Part shown: one piece after another, positions 1 through 7,867 of the stretch
Layout: each line of letters begins with the position of its first letter
How positions within the stretch are numbered: the stretch's first letter is position 1
Origin: Desulfovibrio legallii
Lineage (GTDB): Bacteria; Desulfobacterota; Desulfovibrionia; Desulfovibrionales; Desulfovibrionaceae
Assembly: GCF_004309735.1 (NCBI RefSeq)
Contig: NZ_SIXC01000007.1
Location: 39,226-103,225, forward strand
DNA: 64,000 nucleotides
Direction of reading: 5' to 3'
Notes under the pieces: model-generated
Seen by the model: only the letters and a program-made list of their open reading frames with translations
Database searches by the model: none
Told to the model about the DNA's origin: nothing
Program-made: the position numbers and the translations under genes

Positions 1-248
1 ATGCCCAGAAAGCCCCAAACCACGGCCTTGGGCAGCACGCCGAATCCCGGCCGGTTGTATTGCCCTGTGGTGATGCGCAAGGCAATGCACTCGCCCAAGG
101 TGGCCAGCACGGCAAATTTGATAAAGCTCATGCCAAAAGGACAGGCCGCCGTCAGGGCGATAAAGCCGTCCATGGCCCCGGGAATGGCCAGCATACCCAG
201 GATAACCGCCACCCCGATGCCGCACAAAATCTTGTCCGTCAGCCGCAT
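1..248 (-). CDS. Conserved membrane protein, 3' end outside window
   Basis: The reading frame starts at an ATG (248-246) behind a strong AGGGAGGG ribosome site and runs off the left edge, so only the first 82 residues are visible. They begin MRLTDKILCGIG and hold a hydrophobic segment at about residues 6-25 and a second at about 35-50. Conserved-looking stretches follow (GECIALRITTGQYNRPGF, LPKAVVWGFLG). The GY/GF-LPKA-WG pattern resembles uncharacterised integral membrane proteins of anaerobes, but I do not recognise a function. It lies downstream of the TonB gene on the same strand, 210 bp away with its own ribosome site, so it may be a separate unit. Confidence 0.7.
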   Translation of the reverse strand, partial: MRLTDKILCGIGVAVILGMLAIPGAMDGFIALTAACPFGMSFIKFAVLATLGECIALRITTGQYNRPGFGVLPKAVVWGFLG

Positions 249-458
249 ACATCCCTCCCTTTATGTACTTGTCCCCTGCCGCGCGCGGGCTATCCGACGC
301 AGCGCCGGGTTTGGGGAGGATAACGGCATACTTGTTTAAGGTAAACCGTTTTTCACGGAATTAGGACGCTGCGGCGCGGCAAAGGCGGACCTGCACGTTC
401 AGGGCGGTATGGTTTATGCTGCGGATTCAGATACAGCCGGGCATCTCGCAAACGCCCC

Positions 459-977
459 TCAGCGCAGCCCGTATTGATATTTGACGTGCAGGACCACAGG
501 GATATCCCCCTCACCGAGGATGGGAGGCCGCTTCACCGTACCGCTGGCGGCAAGAATGGCCCTGCGGGCCGCCGTATCCAGTATTTCTGATCCGGATGTC
601 TGCCGCAGCGCAGGTGTGCTGAAGCTGCCGTCCGGGCGCACGGAAAAGGCAAATACGGCCACACCAATCAACCCCTGATCGCCCCCGTCCAGCCTGTGTG
701 CGTGTACGGCGGCGTCAATATCTTCCAGATAGGCAAAAAAAGCCTGCCGCCTTTTGTCCGCCGTGTCGGCCCGTTCCGGAGGCGGCGGGGCCGACTCCAT
801 ACTGATGCCCCCGCCCCCGCCCATGACGGCGACATCCGTACCTATGGCATCTATGCGAACCTCCACAGCGCCAGCGGACGGCTCCGCCCCGTGCCCGGCG
901 GCCAGAAGGTGCAGGGCCCCCCAGTGGGCCATGCAGGAAAAGGCCAGTGCGGCGCAAAAGCGTTCGCCGCTGGTCAT
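459..977 (-). CDS. TonB-family energy-transducing protein
   Basis: 172 residues. A single N-terminal hydrophobic anchor (about residues 6-27) is followed by a short Gly/Pro-rich linker with PPPP at about residues 64-67, much shorter than the usual TonB proline spacer. The C-terminal region (about 100-172, with FAFSVRPDGSF, LDTAARRAI and VVLHVKYQYGLR) looks like a TonB C-terminal domain. Members of this family connect ExbB-ExbD to outer-membrane receptors. The start overlaps the exbD stop by 4 bp, so it is the last gene of an exbB-exbD-tonB set, itself coupled to the CobW-type GTPase gene. The partner receptor is not beside it; the only TonB-dependent receptor in the window is at 30489-32705. 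Confidence 0.85.
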   Translation of the reverse strand: MTSGERFCAALAFSCMAHWGALHLLAAGHGAEPSAGAVEVRIDAIGTDVAVMGGGGGISMESAPPPPERADTADKRRQAFFAYLEDIDAAVHAHRLDGGDQGLIGVAVFAFSVRPDGSFSTPALRQTSGSEILDTAARRAILAASGTVKRPPILGEGDIPVVLHVKYQYGLR

Positions 978-1396
978 GGCCGTTCCGGCCGCTCCTTTCC
1001 GGATGTGGCTATAAGCAGTTTTTCCCCACCCTGCATCCGTACTTCATCCACCAAAAAAATCAGTCCTTCCACGGGCGCCTGGGGTTCGGCCACCAGCACC
1101 AGCCGACCGGGCCGACTGCGGAATCCGCGCACGATTTCGTGCAGCCTGTCCCGAACCTCTGGGCGCGGCAGGGGCTGCCCTTCGCAGAAAATGCCGCCGT
1201 CCGCCGCCAGGCGCAGCTCCACCACCCTGCCGGACAGGGCTTTGCTGCTGCGGGCCGGGGGCAGATCCACCTCCAGCCCCCGCACGGCAAAGGCCGCCGC
1301 CAGCACAAAAAAGATGAGCAGGATGAACAGCATGTCTATAAGCGGAATCAGGTCATACTCATAGGAAGGTTCCAGGCGTTTGGAAAGACGCAGCAT
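974..1396 (-). CDS. exbD: ExbD/TolR-family proton channel subunit
   Basis: 140 residues with the ExbD layout: a short cytoplasmic start, one transmembrane helix at about residues 16-38 (IPLIDMLFILLIFFVLAAAF) carrying the family's essential aspartate (D21), then a periplasmic domain. In this family the Asp conducts protons within an ExbB pentamer. It starts one base after the exbB stop and overlaps the tonB start by 4 bp. TolR is the alternative, but the adjacent TonB-like gene and absence of tolA/tolB favour ExbD. Confidence 0.92.
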   Translation of the reverse strand: MLRLSKRLEPSYEYDLIPLIDMLFILLIFFVLAAAFAVRGLEVDLPPARSSKALSGRVVELRLAADGGIFCEGQPLPRPEVRDRLHEIVRGFRSRPGRLVLVAEPQAPVEGLIFLVDEVRMQGGEKLLIATSGKERPERP

Positions 1397-2125
1397 TCAA
1401 CGCCTCCCCCCGCCGGAAACGGGGGCGCCCCGGCGGTGGCCGTCCCCGGTCGCAACGGCAGAAGGTACGTGGCCGGGCAGGTCGGAATCCGGAACATCTG
1501 AGCCGCCGGCAAGGCCGTCAGCCAGGCCATGAGCCGGGCCGTTGTTCACATCCCGCAGCAGAGCGGCATTGCCCGCCGCGTCCAGCATGGCGGCTACGTT
1601 CTTGAGCCGCCCATGAAAAAAGGCCAGGGAAAACTGAACAAAAATGGCGATGCTCAGGCCAGACGCCGTGTTCAGCAAAGCCTGCCAAATGCCGTCGGCC
1701 AGCATAGACAAATCCACGCCGCCGGCGGCGTGCGCAAGACGGGAAAAAATGGTAATCATACCACTGACTGTCCCCAGCAGGCCCATGAGGGGCGCCAGGC
1801 GGGCAATGGCTGCCAAGAGCCCCAGACGACGTTCCAATTGCTCCAGAATCTGTTCCCCGGCCAGCCTCAGGGCGGCGTCGCGCTGCAGGCACGCACCAGC
1901 CAGCAGCGCGGCAAATGGCCGCAGCAAAGGCACGCCCCCCATGCGCGCCGCCACAACGCCGAGATCGCCGGAGCCGGAAGCCTTCAGCATTTCCCGCCGC
2001 AAGGCGTCGTCCGGCAAGGGACAGGCGGCGTAGAGCAAAAAACGCTCCACAATGACGGCCAGCGCCAGGATGGAAACCACAAGCAGGGGCCACATCATCC
2101 AGCCCCCCAGAGTCATGATGTTCAT
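1397..2125 (-). CDS. exbB: ExbB/TolQ-family proton channel subunit
   Basis: 242 residues from the ATG at 2125, chosen because AAGGAGG lies 5 bases upstream; the frame is open for 11 more codons without such a site. Helices are visible at about residues 8-28, 115-140 (LAPLMGLLGTVSGMITIF, the conserved ExbB/TolQ block) and 155-180 (ALLNTASGLSIAIFVQF). The last ~40 residues are Gly/Asp/Ala-rich and probably disordered. The start overlaps the stop of the CobW-type gene (ATGA, 4 bp), indicating translational coupling. The subunit would form the inner-membrane proton channel with ExbD. Confidence 0.93.
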   Translation of the reverse strand: MNIMTLGGWMMWPLLVVSILALAVIVERFLLYAACPLPDDALRREMLKASGSGDLGVVAARMGGVPLLRPFAALLAGACLQRDAALRLAGEQILEQLERRLGLLAAIARLAPLMGLLGTVSGMITIFSRLAHAAGGVDLSMLADGIWQALLNTASGLSIAIFVQFSLAFFHGRLKNVAAMLDAAGNAALLRDVNNGPAHGLADGLAGGSDVPDSDLPGHVPSAVATGDGHRRGAPVSGGGRR

Positions 2126-3969
2126 TGTGGCCTCCTTGCGGCTTCCGTCTGTGCGCACTGTTCCTCGCGCACGCTCCCCAGCGCCGGATCAAGAGCAACG
2201 CCGATAAAGACCAGATAGCGTTCGGGCGCGTCATCGGGCGCAATTTCAAACTCCAGGCGTCCGGCAGCGTACTGCACCACGGCCGGGCGCGTGCCGCCGT
2301 CACCGCGCAGGTCCACAATCCCCTTGGCACGCCACAGACCAGACCCGGCCGCAGTCAGTAGAAGCCGCAGTTCCGTTTCGCTGACCGGTCCGGTCATGAG
2401 GCGGCAGCATGTGGTTATGCCTTCATCCATATGCCTGGCCACAGGCGCGGCACGCATCGGCCCCAACTGCGGGACGCGTGAAGGCGGACGACCCTGCGCA
2501 TCCAGCCATGCGGCGTACAGAGCGTCCAGCCTGGCAAAGACAATATTGCCCTCCACGGCAGGCAAAATGACGGCCCGAGGATTGTGACGGCGCAGGTCGG
2601 CCAGTACGGTCGCAAGCCTTTCCTCCGATACGGCGTCGGCCTTGTTGGCAATGATAATGTCGGCCTGTGCAGCCTGGGCCAGACGGACGCCGTCCACCTG
2701 ACTGTCCCAGGCCAGCGCATCGGCCACGGTAATCACCAGTCCGGGACGGACCAGATCGTCCAGCTCCGCAAGAGATGCCAACACATTGGCCGGGTTGGCC
2801 ACGCCTGTGGTTTCCAGAATGATCTGCTCTGCCGGGGCCGCGTCCAGCAGACGTTGCAGGCCAGGGCGCAGGCTGTCCGCCAGAGTGCAGCATACACAGC
2901 CCGCGTCCAGCGCCTCCACGTGGGTTTCGCCCCTGGTCAGGGCCGCATCCAGGCCAATGCTGCCCAGCTCGTTCTGGATGACGGCGGCGAACTGTTCACG
3001 CCCGTTCAGATAATCAAGCCAGCGCCGCAAAAATGTGGTTTTGCCTGCGCCAAGAAAGCCGGTGAGCACATGCATAACCGGCAGGGCGCTTTCCTCTTCG
3101 CCCCGCGGCCGGTGCCGTCCGGGCAAACGGGAAAGCGCCCTGCCCTTTTCCGGCAGACTGGTCACCAGCTTTTCTTCACTTTTTTCGGCTTTGGCCGCCG
3201 ACAAGGATATGTCCGACGCACCAAGGGCTGCACGCAGCGTAAGCCAGACTTCTTCCGCTGCAGAGGAGCCTGGTGCGGCAACACGGCAGCCCGCTGCGGG
3301 GGCAGCATGCCGCGCAACGCCGATCCGCAGCCGGGGCTCATCACCCAATAACACGCCAGCTGTGGACGCCAAAGCCGCAAAAGGACGCAGCAGCAGCCGA
3401 AAGGCGGGCACATCGTATTCCAGGCCGCCGGGGGGGACAATCCAGGCTGTTGTTCTTTTTGTGCCCGCGGGCGCGGCCACGCCTTCTGCAGATACACGCC
3501 GACAACGGGCCGGCGCGGCAAGCGTCAGGGCCAGACCGCTCCCGTCCAGAGCGGCAGTAAGGCCCACATGGCCCAGAAGAAAGGCGTCCAGGGCAGGCGC
3601 GTGCACAGAAAGTTCACGCACGGCATCTTCATAGTCAGGCCCCAGGGCCAGGGTCAAAGCCCGAAGCGGGAAAACATCCAGGAGGGGATCTTCGGCCTTT
3701 GGAAAAACATAAGCCGCAAATTCGCCGTGAAGGGCCTCGCCGTTGCTGTGTTCCTCACAAAACACAAGGCCATAGACATGCGGCGTGCCCGCCACACGAC
3801 AAGTCCAGGCGGGCATCCCTCCGGCCGAGGCGCGCACGCCGCGCCAGCCAACGGCTCTGGCCCGACGACGCTCCAGGTGCACGCCGGTCAGCAGACAATT
3901 CATGATGGTGGGGCTTTCCGGACCGTTTTCGGGGGTGAGCGGTCGGGGCAGCAAGGCGGCAAGATGCAT
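2122..3969 (-). CDS. CobW/COG0523-type GTPase (metal chaperone) with long N-terminal extension
   Basis: 615 residues from the ATG at 3969 (GGGAG 7 bases upstream; a further ATG at 4005 has no such site). The C-terminal half, from about residue 298, is a G3E P-loop GTPase of the CobW/YeiR/ZNG1 type: Walker A GFLGAGKTT (about 304-312), the metal-binding CXCC element GCVCCTL (about 357-363), ETTG and NKAD. The first ~295 residues match no domain I recognise; they are Ala/Arg-rich with scattered Cys and His. Typical CobW proteins are 320-400 residues, so this is a fusion or large extension. Family members insert Zn, Co or other metals into client proteins. The client may be the neighbouring Tat-exported metallohydrolase, and the coupled ExbB-ExbD-TonB set suggests metal supply. 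Both are inference. Confidence 0.88.
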   Translation of the reverse strand: MHLAALLPRPLTPENGPESPTIMNCLLTGVHLERRRARAVGWRGVRASAGGMPAWTCRVAGTPHVYGLVFCEEHSNGEALHGEFAAYVFPKAEDPLLDVFPLRALTLALGPDYEDAVRELSVHAPALDAFLLGHVGLTAALDGSGLALTLAAPARCRRVSAEGVAAPAGTKRTTAWIVPPGGLEYDVPAFRLLLRPFAALASTAGVLLGDEPRLRIGVARHAAPAAGCRVAAPGSSAAEEVWLTLRAALGASDISLSAAKAEKSEEKLVTSLPEKGRALSRLPGRHRPRGEEESALPVMHVLTGFLGAGKTTFLRRWLDYLNGREQFAAVIQNELGSIGLDAALTRGETHVEALDAGCVCCTLADSLRPGLQRLLDAAPAEQIILETTGVANPANVLASLAELDDLVRPGLVITVADALAWDSQVDGVRLAQAAQADIIIANKADAVSEERLATVLADLRRHNPRAVILPAVEGNIVFARLDALYAAWLDAQGRPPSRVPQLGPMRAAPVARHMDEGITTCCRLMTGPVSETELRLLLTAAGSGLWRAKGIVDLRGDGGTRPAVVQYAAGRLEFEIAPDDAPERYLVFIGVALDPALGSVREEQCAQTEAARRPQ

Positions 3970-4059
3970 GGCAAAACTCCCTTGGGCTGCAGGGGGCTGC
4001 GGCATACAGGCAAGTCCGGGGCGCAGCGGATATCCCCGCGCCCCGGACTTGCTGTCTGT

Positions 4060-5208
4060 TTAGGTAGGGAACTTGATCACGTCGCCGTTGCCGAGATAGT
4101 TGGTGGTCTTGGAACGGAATCGGGCCGTGCCCTTGACCACGGGATAGCCCGCATCCACGAATTTCTGCGCCGTGATGAGGCCCGTGCAGTGGTTGCAGCC
4201 CACCTTTTGCAGTTCCCACTTTTTGAGGCCGATGACCAGATCGTCGTACTTGGGATCCCAGTCATCAAAGGGCGAGATATGCAGGCCGCCATAAAGCCCG
4301 TAGAACTGATCCTTCTCATAGGCTATGGTCTTGTAGGCCGTGTCGGCAAACAGGATGATGCCCTGATGGCAGCAGCCTGTAATGCTGACCAGACCCACGT
4401 CCTTCACATTGCAGTACATGGACATTTCCCCAAACACCTTAAAGATGATGGGGCAGTCAAAATCGTACAGAGCTACGCCTTCCTGAAGTTTGAACAGACC
4501 CTTGGGCACTTCGGTCCACTTGCCCCGGTGCCCGCAATCTTTGAGATACTGCTTGCCGTTGGGGTAAAAGGTGTTGGGCGTATAAATATGGATATTTGGA
4601 TTGTATTTGGTAACGGCGGGCAGGCCAAAATAGTGGTCCATGTGTTCATGGGTCTGGATCATGGCCGCAATTTCGTTATTGGCCAGCATGGTGTCGATAC
4701 CTTCCCGCTTGTAGCAGGTATCCATCCACTGATAATTCCAGCCCGTATCAAACAGGTATTTTGTTACCTTGCCCTCCATGTCTTCAATTTCCACCAGGCA
4801 GGAAAACCCGCCGGCATTGTCGGCGTGCACGCTGTTTTCCTTGGCAATGTCCCAGGCTTCGTCAAGTTTGTGGGGCAAGAGGTGTCTGATCTTTTTCATG
4901 CCTTCCTCATAACTGCCCTTGCCTATGCCCTTGCCGTTGCCAAAGGGGGCCCAGTTGAAAGTGTACTGGTCCACCAGCAGGCCGCCAGCCCCTGTGACGT
5001 CCTGCATAAAGATGCCGTTGTCGAACCAGCTTGTTTCCGAAATATTGGTTACTTTCACGGATTTGCACAGGCCGATTTCGGTCTGGCCGCGCTTGACGTC
5101 CTTGAGAAAGGCCCGGCGCATGGGCGAATAGGAATATACGCCCATAGCGCCTATGGCGCCTACGCCCACACCCAATGCCGCGCCTTTGATGAATTCACGT
5201 CTGTTCAT
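4060..5208 (-). CDS. Tat-signal metallo-beta-lactamase-fold hydrolase
   Basis: 382 residues. The start MNRREFIKGAALGVGVGAIG is a twin-arginine signal (RR at 3-4, FIKG, then a hydrophobic stretch) without a clear AxA cleavage site, so it may stay membrane-anchored on the periplasmic face. The catalytic domain has the metal motif THEHMDH at 186-192, further likely ligands in TGCCHQG (H281) and GGLHISPF (H310), and a CNHCTG element at 338-343. The TGCCHxG/GGLH/HCTG layout is that of the subgroup annotated as dihydropterin-ribofuranosyl-aminobenzene phosphate synthase-like, though the substrate cannot be told. It follows the membrane-protein gene by 9 bp and precedes the CobW-type GTPase by 90 bp. 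Confidence 0.88.
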   Translation of the reverse strand: MNRREFIKGAALGVGVGAIGAMGVYSYSPMRRAFLKDVKRGQTEIGLCKSVKVTNISETSWFDNGIFMQDVTGAGGLLVDQYTFNWAPFGNGKGIGKGSYEEGMKKIRHLLPHKLDEAWDIAKENSVHADNAGGFSCLVEIEDMEGKVTKYLFDTGWNYQWMDTCYKREGIDTMLANNEIAAMIQTHEHMDHYFGLPAVTKYNPNIHIYTPNTFYPNGKQYLKDCGHRGKWTEVPKGLFKLQEGVALYDFDCPIIFKVFGEMSMYCNVKDVGLVSITGCCHQGIILFADTAYKTIAYEKDQFYGLYGGLHISPFDDWDPKYDDLVIGLKKWELQKVGCNHCTGLITAQKFVDAGYPVVKGTARFRSKTTNYLGNGDVIKFPT

Positions 5209-5217
5209 GGAATCCCC

Positions 5218-6621
5218 CTATTGCACCAGGGTAAAGTGAGCGCTGCACCAGGGCAACACAGCCACAATGGCAAAATAGACCAGAACGCCGACAACAATGC
5301 CCACCAGCAAGCCGGGCGCCATTGCCGGGCTCCAGGCATTTCTGGCAATAAAGGCCTGCTCTTCGGCGTGGACTTCATCAGTGCTGCGGATTTCACGCTT
5401 CCAGCCCGGCCAGCCGTCCATGAACCACCAGTTGATCAACCAGATGTCTATCAGCCAGATTGTGGGGATCATGGGAAATTGCTGCGGGTGGGAGAAGCCC
5501 TTCTGGGTGCCGAGCACAAAGTGGGCATACTTGTAGTACAGGCAGTAGAGGGCAATGCCGCCCAGGGCCACCAGAACCGTGCGGACAAGCATATTGACGG
5601 GTGTGCTGAACTTATGGGGCCAGTTGCCGCAATAAAACTGCACAAACAAAGCCGGCACCAGAAAGAAAATGGCCGTTTCGCCCACATGCAGCCAGCGCCA
5701 GTCCGGAGCGGCGTCGCGCCGGTGCCCGCGGATGGCGTCGCCCCACACCAGCTCCTGCATATACCAGAAGAAGAAGCACAGGGCCACAGAGATGGCGATA
5801 ATGCCGAAAAAGAGCGCGCAACGCCGCAGCCACGGCGTTTTGATGAGGCAGAAAGGGTAACGCTCCCAAATGCCTTCCATAAACCAGACCACCACCGTGC
5901 AGCACATGATCCAGGCCACATGGAAGTTGGCCGAAACCGTATGCGCGAAATTTTCCCAGTACGGCGGAGTGATGGCTGTGAAATACTGCCAGGGGTAATA
6001 CAGAATGCCCATGTGGTTGTGCATGGTCATAAAATAGATGATCAGGCTGAGGCAAAAGGTGCCGAGCCAAATGCTGAAGCCTTTGACCGGCTGGCGTTCG
6101 TTCTGCCACGGGTGGCCTTCCAGCGCCACGATCCAGGCCGGGCTGATCCACGAGGCAATGACCGCGAACATCATGCAGGCCTGGGCCGCGTACTCCGTGG
6201 AGTAAAATTCAGTCAGGCCCGGCAGCTTCTGTAACTGGTGCGGATTAAAGTACGCAAAGGCAAAATTGCCCAGAATACCTTCAAAAAAGCCGTGGATCAT
6301 CATAATCATGATGCCGACGGAAACCAGCGAAAGCACCAGCCCTTTCTGTAAGGGATGCGCATTACGGACCCATTCCCGTTTGAACGGCCAGAAATCAAAG
6401 ATGTAGGCCATCCAGATCAGGATGATCAGCCACCAGCGGCAATAGTTGTACCCCACATAGGGCGTGTAAAAACGCATGATGCCGCGCGGGTCCTGAAAAA
6501 TCCACCAGGTAACGGCAAAAATGGAAAGTGTCACCACCATGTTGGCCAGTACCGGCCAAGGCCCCTGCCACCGCTTAACAAGTTTACGCTCTTCAAGATA
6601 AGGGATGTTAAGATCAGCCAT
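5218..6621 (-). CDS. Polytopic membrane protein, Trp/Tyr/His-rich, unknown function
   Basis: 467 residues from the ATG at 6621 (AAGGAGG 6 bases upstream, inside the end of the preceding gene). About 10-12 hydrophobic segments are visible, unusually rich in Trp, Tyr, Phe and His (FMTMHNHMGILYYPW, WYMQELVWG, WLIDIWLINWWFMDGWPGW). Conserved-looking His residues near membrane boundaries could bind metal or haem, but I see no known motif and cannot name the family. It is the first large gene of the operon and sits immediately before the Tat-exported metallohydrolase, so the two probably act together at the cytoplasmic membrane. Confidence 0.85.
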   Translation of the reverse strand: MADLNIPYLEERKLVKRWQGPWPVLANMVVTLSIFAVTWWIFQDPRGIMRFYTPYVGYNYCRWWLIILIWMAYIFDFWPFKREWVRNAHPLQKGLVLSLVSVGIMIMMIHGFFEGILGNFAFAYFNPHQLQKLPGLTEFYSTEYAAQACMMFAVIASWISPAWIVALEGHPWQNERQPVKGFSIWLGTFCLSLIIYFMTMHNHMGILYYPWQYFTAITPPYWENFAHTVSANFHVAWIMCCTVVVWFMEGIWERYPFCLIKTPWLRRCALFFGIIAISVALCFFFWYMQELVWGDAIRGHRRDAAPDWRWLHVGETAIFFLVPALFVQFYCGNWPHKFSTPVNMLVRTVLVALGGIALYCLYYKYAHFVLGTQKGFSHPQQFPMIPTIWLIDIWLINWWFMDGWPGWKREIRSTDEVHAEEQAFIARNAWSPAMAPGLLVGIVVGVLVYFAIVAVLPWCSAHFTLVQ

Positions 6622-6895
6622 TGCAGCCTCCTTGGGCTTGCGGGGTTTCCGTTGCCGCGGGCGCGCGCGTTCCGGCGCGCAAGGCTCGCGCAACGGCGTA
6701 AACCAATGCCTCTTTGCTCATACGGTCCACGGGCAGCCCCAGACGCAGCCCTTCCAGGCGCAACAGCGCCGGCGTAAAGTCCGGGGGCAACTGCGGCGTC
6801 CCCTCGTCGCCCACAGCCCATGCCGCAGCGGCATCGTCGGCACTGACGGGGCAAGGCGGCCGCCAGTCCCCTCGTAAAAAAGCGCGCCGGTTCAT
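6614..6895 (-). CDS. Small protein with twin-arginine-like N terminus
   Basis: 93 residues. The ATG at 6895 overlaps the stop of the GntR gene (ATGA), and the 3' end overlaps the membrane-protein start by 8 bp. The N terminus MNRRAFLRGDWRPP resembles the RRxFLRG start of Tat substrates and NapF-like ferredoxins, but no hydrophobic region follows and there are no Fe-S cysteine motifs (only two isolated Cys). The body reads as a small helical domain (LPPDFTPALLRLEGLRLGL, EALVYAVARALRAG). Function unknown; it could be an assembly or chaperone factor for the operon's exported enzyme. It is a real gene because of coupling at both ends. Confidence 0.7.
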   Translation of the reverse strand: MNRRAFLRGDWRPPCPVSADDAAAAWAVGDEGTPQLPPDFTPALLRLEGLRLGLPVDRMSKEALVYAVARALRAGTRAPAATETPQAQGGCNG

Positions 6896-7536
6896 CGGCT
6901 CTCCTCCCGATATTGCAAAAGACAGGAAACGTATGCCGTTACGGCGGCCACACTGGCCTGAGGGTCGGCGTGACGCAAACCATGCAGTGTGCGGGCCAGA
7001 TGCTTGAAAAGCTCCTCCAGCCGGGCCTGGCTGCAACCTTCCAGCAGGCGGGTCAGGGTGCGTTCGTCGGGCAGGGTGCACGCTCCGGCCTGAGCCAGGC
7101 GGGCATTGGGTACGGCCTGCAGCAAGGTGGAAAAAAAATGCAGATGGTGCCGGGCCAGAAGCCGCATGTCCCCACTGTGCAGCGCCATGCCCACCGAAGG
7201 CAGCAGACGCTCAAGGGTCAGCATGACCGATGGCGCAAAAGAGCCGGCCACAGCCGACAACAAAGGGGGCATGACAACGCTCATGGCCTGCAGGCTGTCG
7301 TCCGGGCCGGAGGTCTGCGGGGCACAGGGCAAGGTCCGCACAAAGGTGCCGCTGTTGCGCCGGGTTTCCAGAATGCCCCGGCCTACCAGAGTACGCAGGG
7401 CCGTACGCAATGTAGCCCTGCTGATGCCCAGTTCCTCGGCCAGACGCCGTTCGGCGGGCAGGCGCTCAAACAACGTCCAGCGGCCCTGCAGCAGGGCCTG
7501 TTCCAGAATACTTTCCGCTGTTGCCGGCGTGTGCAT
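6892..7536 (-). CDS. GntR-family (FadR/FCD-like) transcription regulator
   Basis: 214 residues from the ATG at 7536 (GGAGG 5 bases upstream). Residues 1-70 are a GntR winged helix-turn-helix (LPAERRLAEELGISRATLRTALRTLVGRGIL followed by the wing RRNSGTFVR). Residues 90-214 are all-helical and FadR-C-like, where the family binds an acid or acyl effector; I cannot confirm the FCD metal ligands. It opens the eight-gene operon and overlaps the next start by 4 bp. Two TTGGTNNNACCAA operators upstream (7670-7682 and 7763-7775) match the FadR/PdhR/GlcC type of site, so autoregulation and control of the divergent PAS/GAF gene are likely. Confidence 0.9.
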   Translation of the reverse strand: MHTPATAESILEQALLQGRWTLFERLPAERRLAEELGISRATLRTALRTLVGRGILETRRNSGTFVRTLPCAPQTSGPDDSLQAMSVVMPPLLSAVAGSFAPSVMLTLERLLPSVGMALHSGDMRLLARHHLHFFSTLLQAVPNARLAQAGACTLPDERTLTRLLEGCSQARLEELFKHLARTLHGLRHADPQASVAAVTAYVSCLLQYREESR

Positions 7537-7669
7537 GGCGGCCTCCAGGCAAAACGTCCGTGACGCTGTCTGCCTCCATATTGCTCCACGTGAAAAAATT
7601 GGCAACAATTCCTTAATTTATTATTAGCATTCTATAACCATGATAATTTAATTAAGAAAAAATATATTC

Positions 7670-7682
7670 TTGGTATGACCAA
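7670..7682. promoter_or_regulatory. GntR/FadR-type operator, copy 1
   Basis: TTGGTATGACCAA is a perfect palindrome around a central base, of the TGGT-N3-ACCA type known for FadR, PdhR and GlcC. It is identical to the second copy 93 bp away. It lies 134 bp upstream of the GntR start codon, so that protein is the natural candidate to bind it. Confidence 0.8.
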
Positions 7683-7762
7683 AACTTTATTTTTAGCATA
7701 TTGTCCTGCTGTATGCTGCAGAATGCCCGCTGTTTTGCCCTGATTATCTCCGTAAAAAAAAA

Positions 7763-7775
7763 TTGGTATGACCAA
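7763..7775. promoter_or_regulatory. GntR/FadR-type operator, copy 2
   Basis: TTGGTATGACCAA, base-for-base identical to copy 1. It is 93 bp upstream of the sensor ATG at 7868. An in-frame ATG at 7778 immediately follows the palindrome but has no ribosome site and would put the operator at the start codon, which argues for the later start. Confidence 0.8.
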
Positions 7776-7867
7776 TAATGAAAAAAAAGGCTTGCGCCGA
7801 ACAAGGAATCCATTTTACTGGCTGGTCAGCGGCTTTCGCCGCAGCCCCGGCAAACAAGGAAGCAGTC

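Larger units (their letters stand above)
7537..7867. other. AT-rich divergent control region
   Basis: 331 bp between the GntR regulator (minus) and the PAS/GAF sensor (plus). Base composition drops sharply compared with the flanking genes around 7600-7775. It holds two identical 13-bp palindromes, listed separately, and an untranslated leader of about 90 bases before the sensor's ATG. I could not assign -35/-10 boxes with confidence. Confidence 0.7.

Noticed and set aside
3568-6234. 888-codon plus-strand open frame
   Set aside because: Antisense to the CobW, hydrolase and membrane-protein genes; no ribosome site or family motif.
7778-7867. Upstream ATG extending the PAS/GAF protein by 30 residues
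   Set aside because: No ribosome site and the start codon abuts the operator palindrome; the ATG at 7868 has AAGGAAG.
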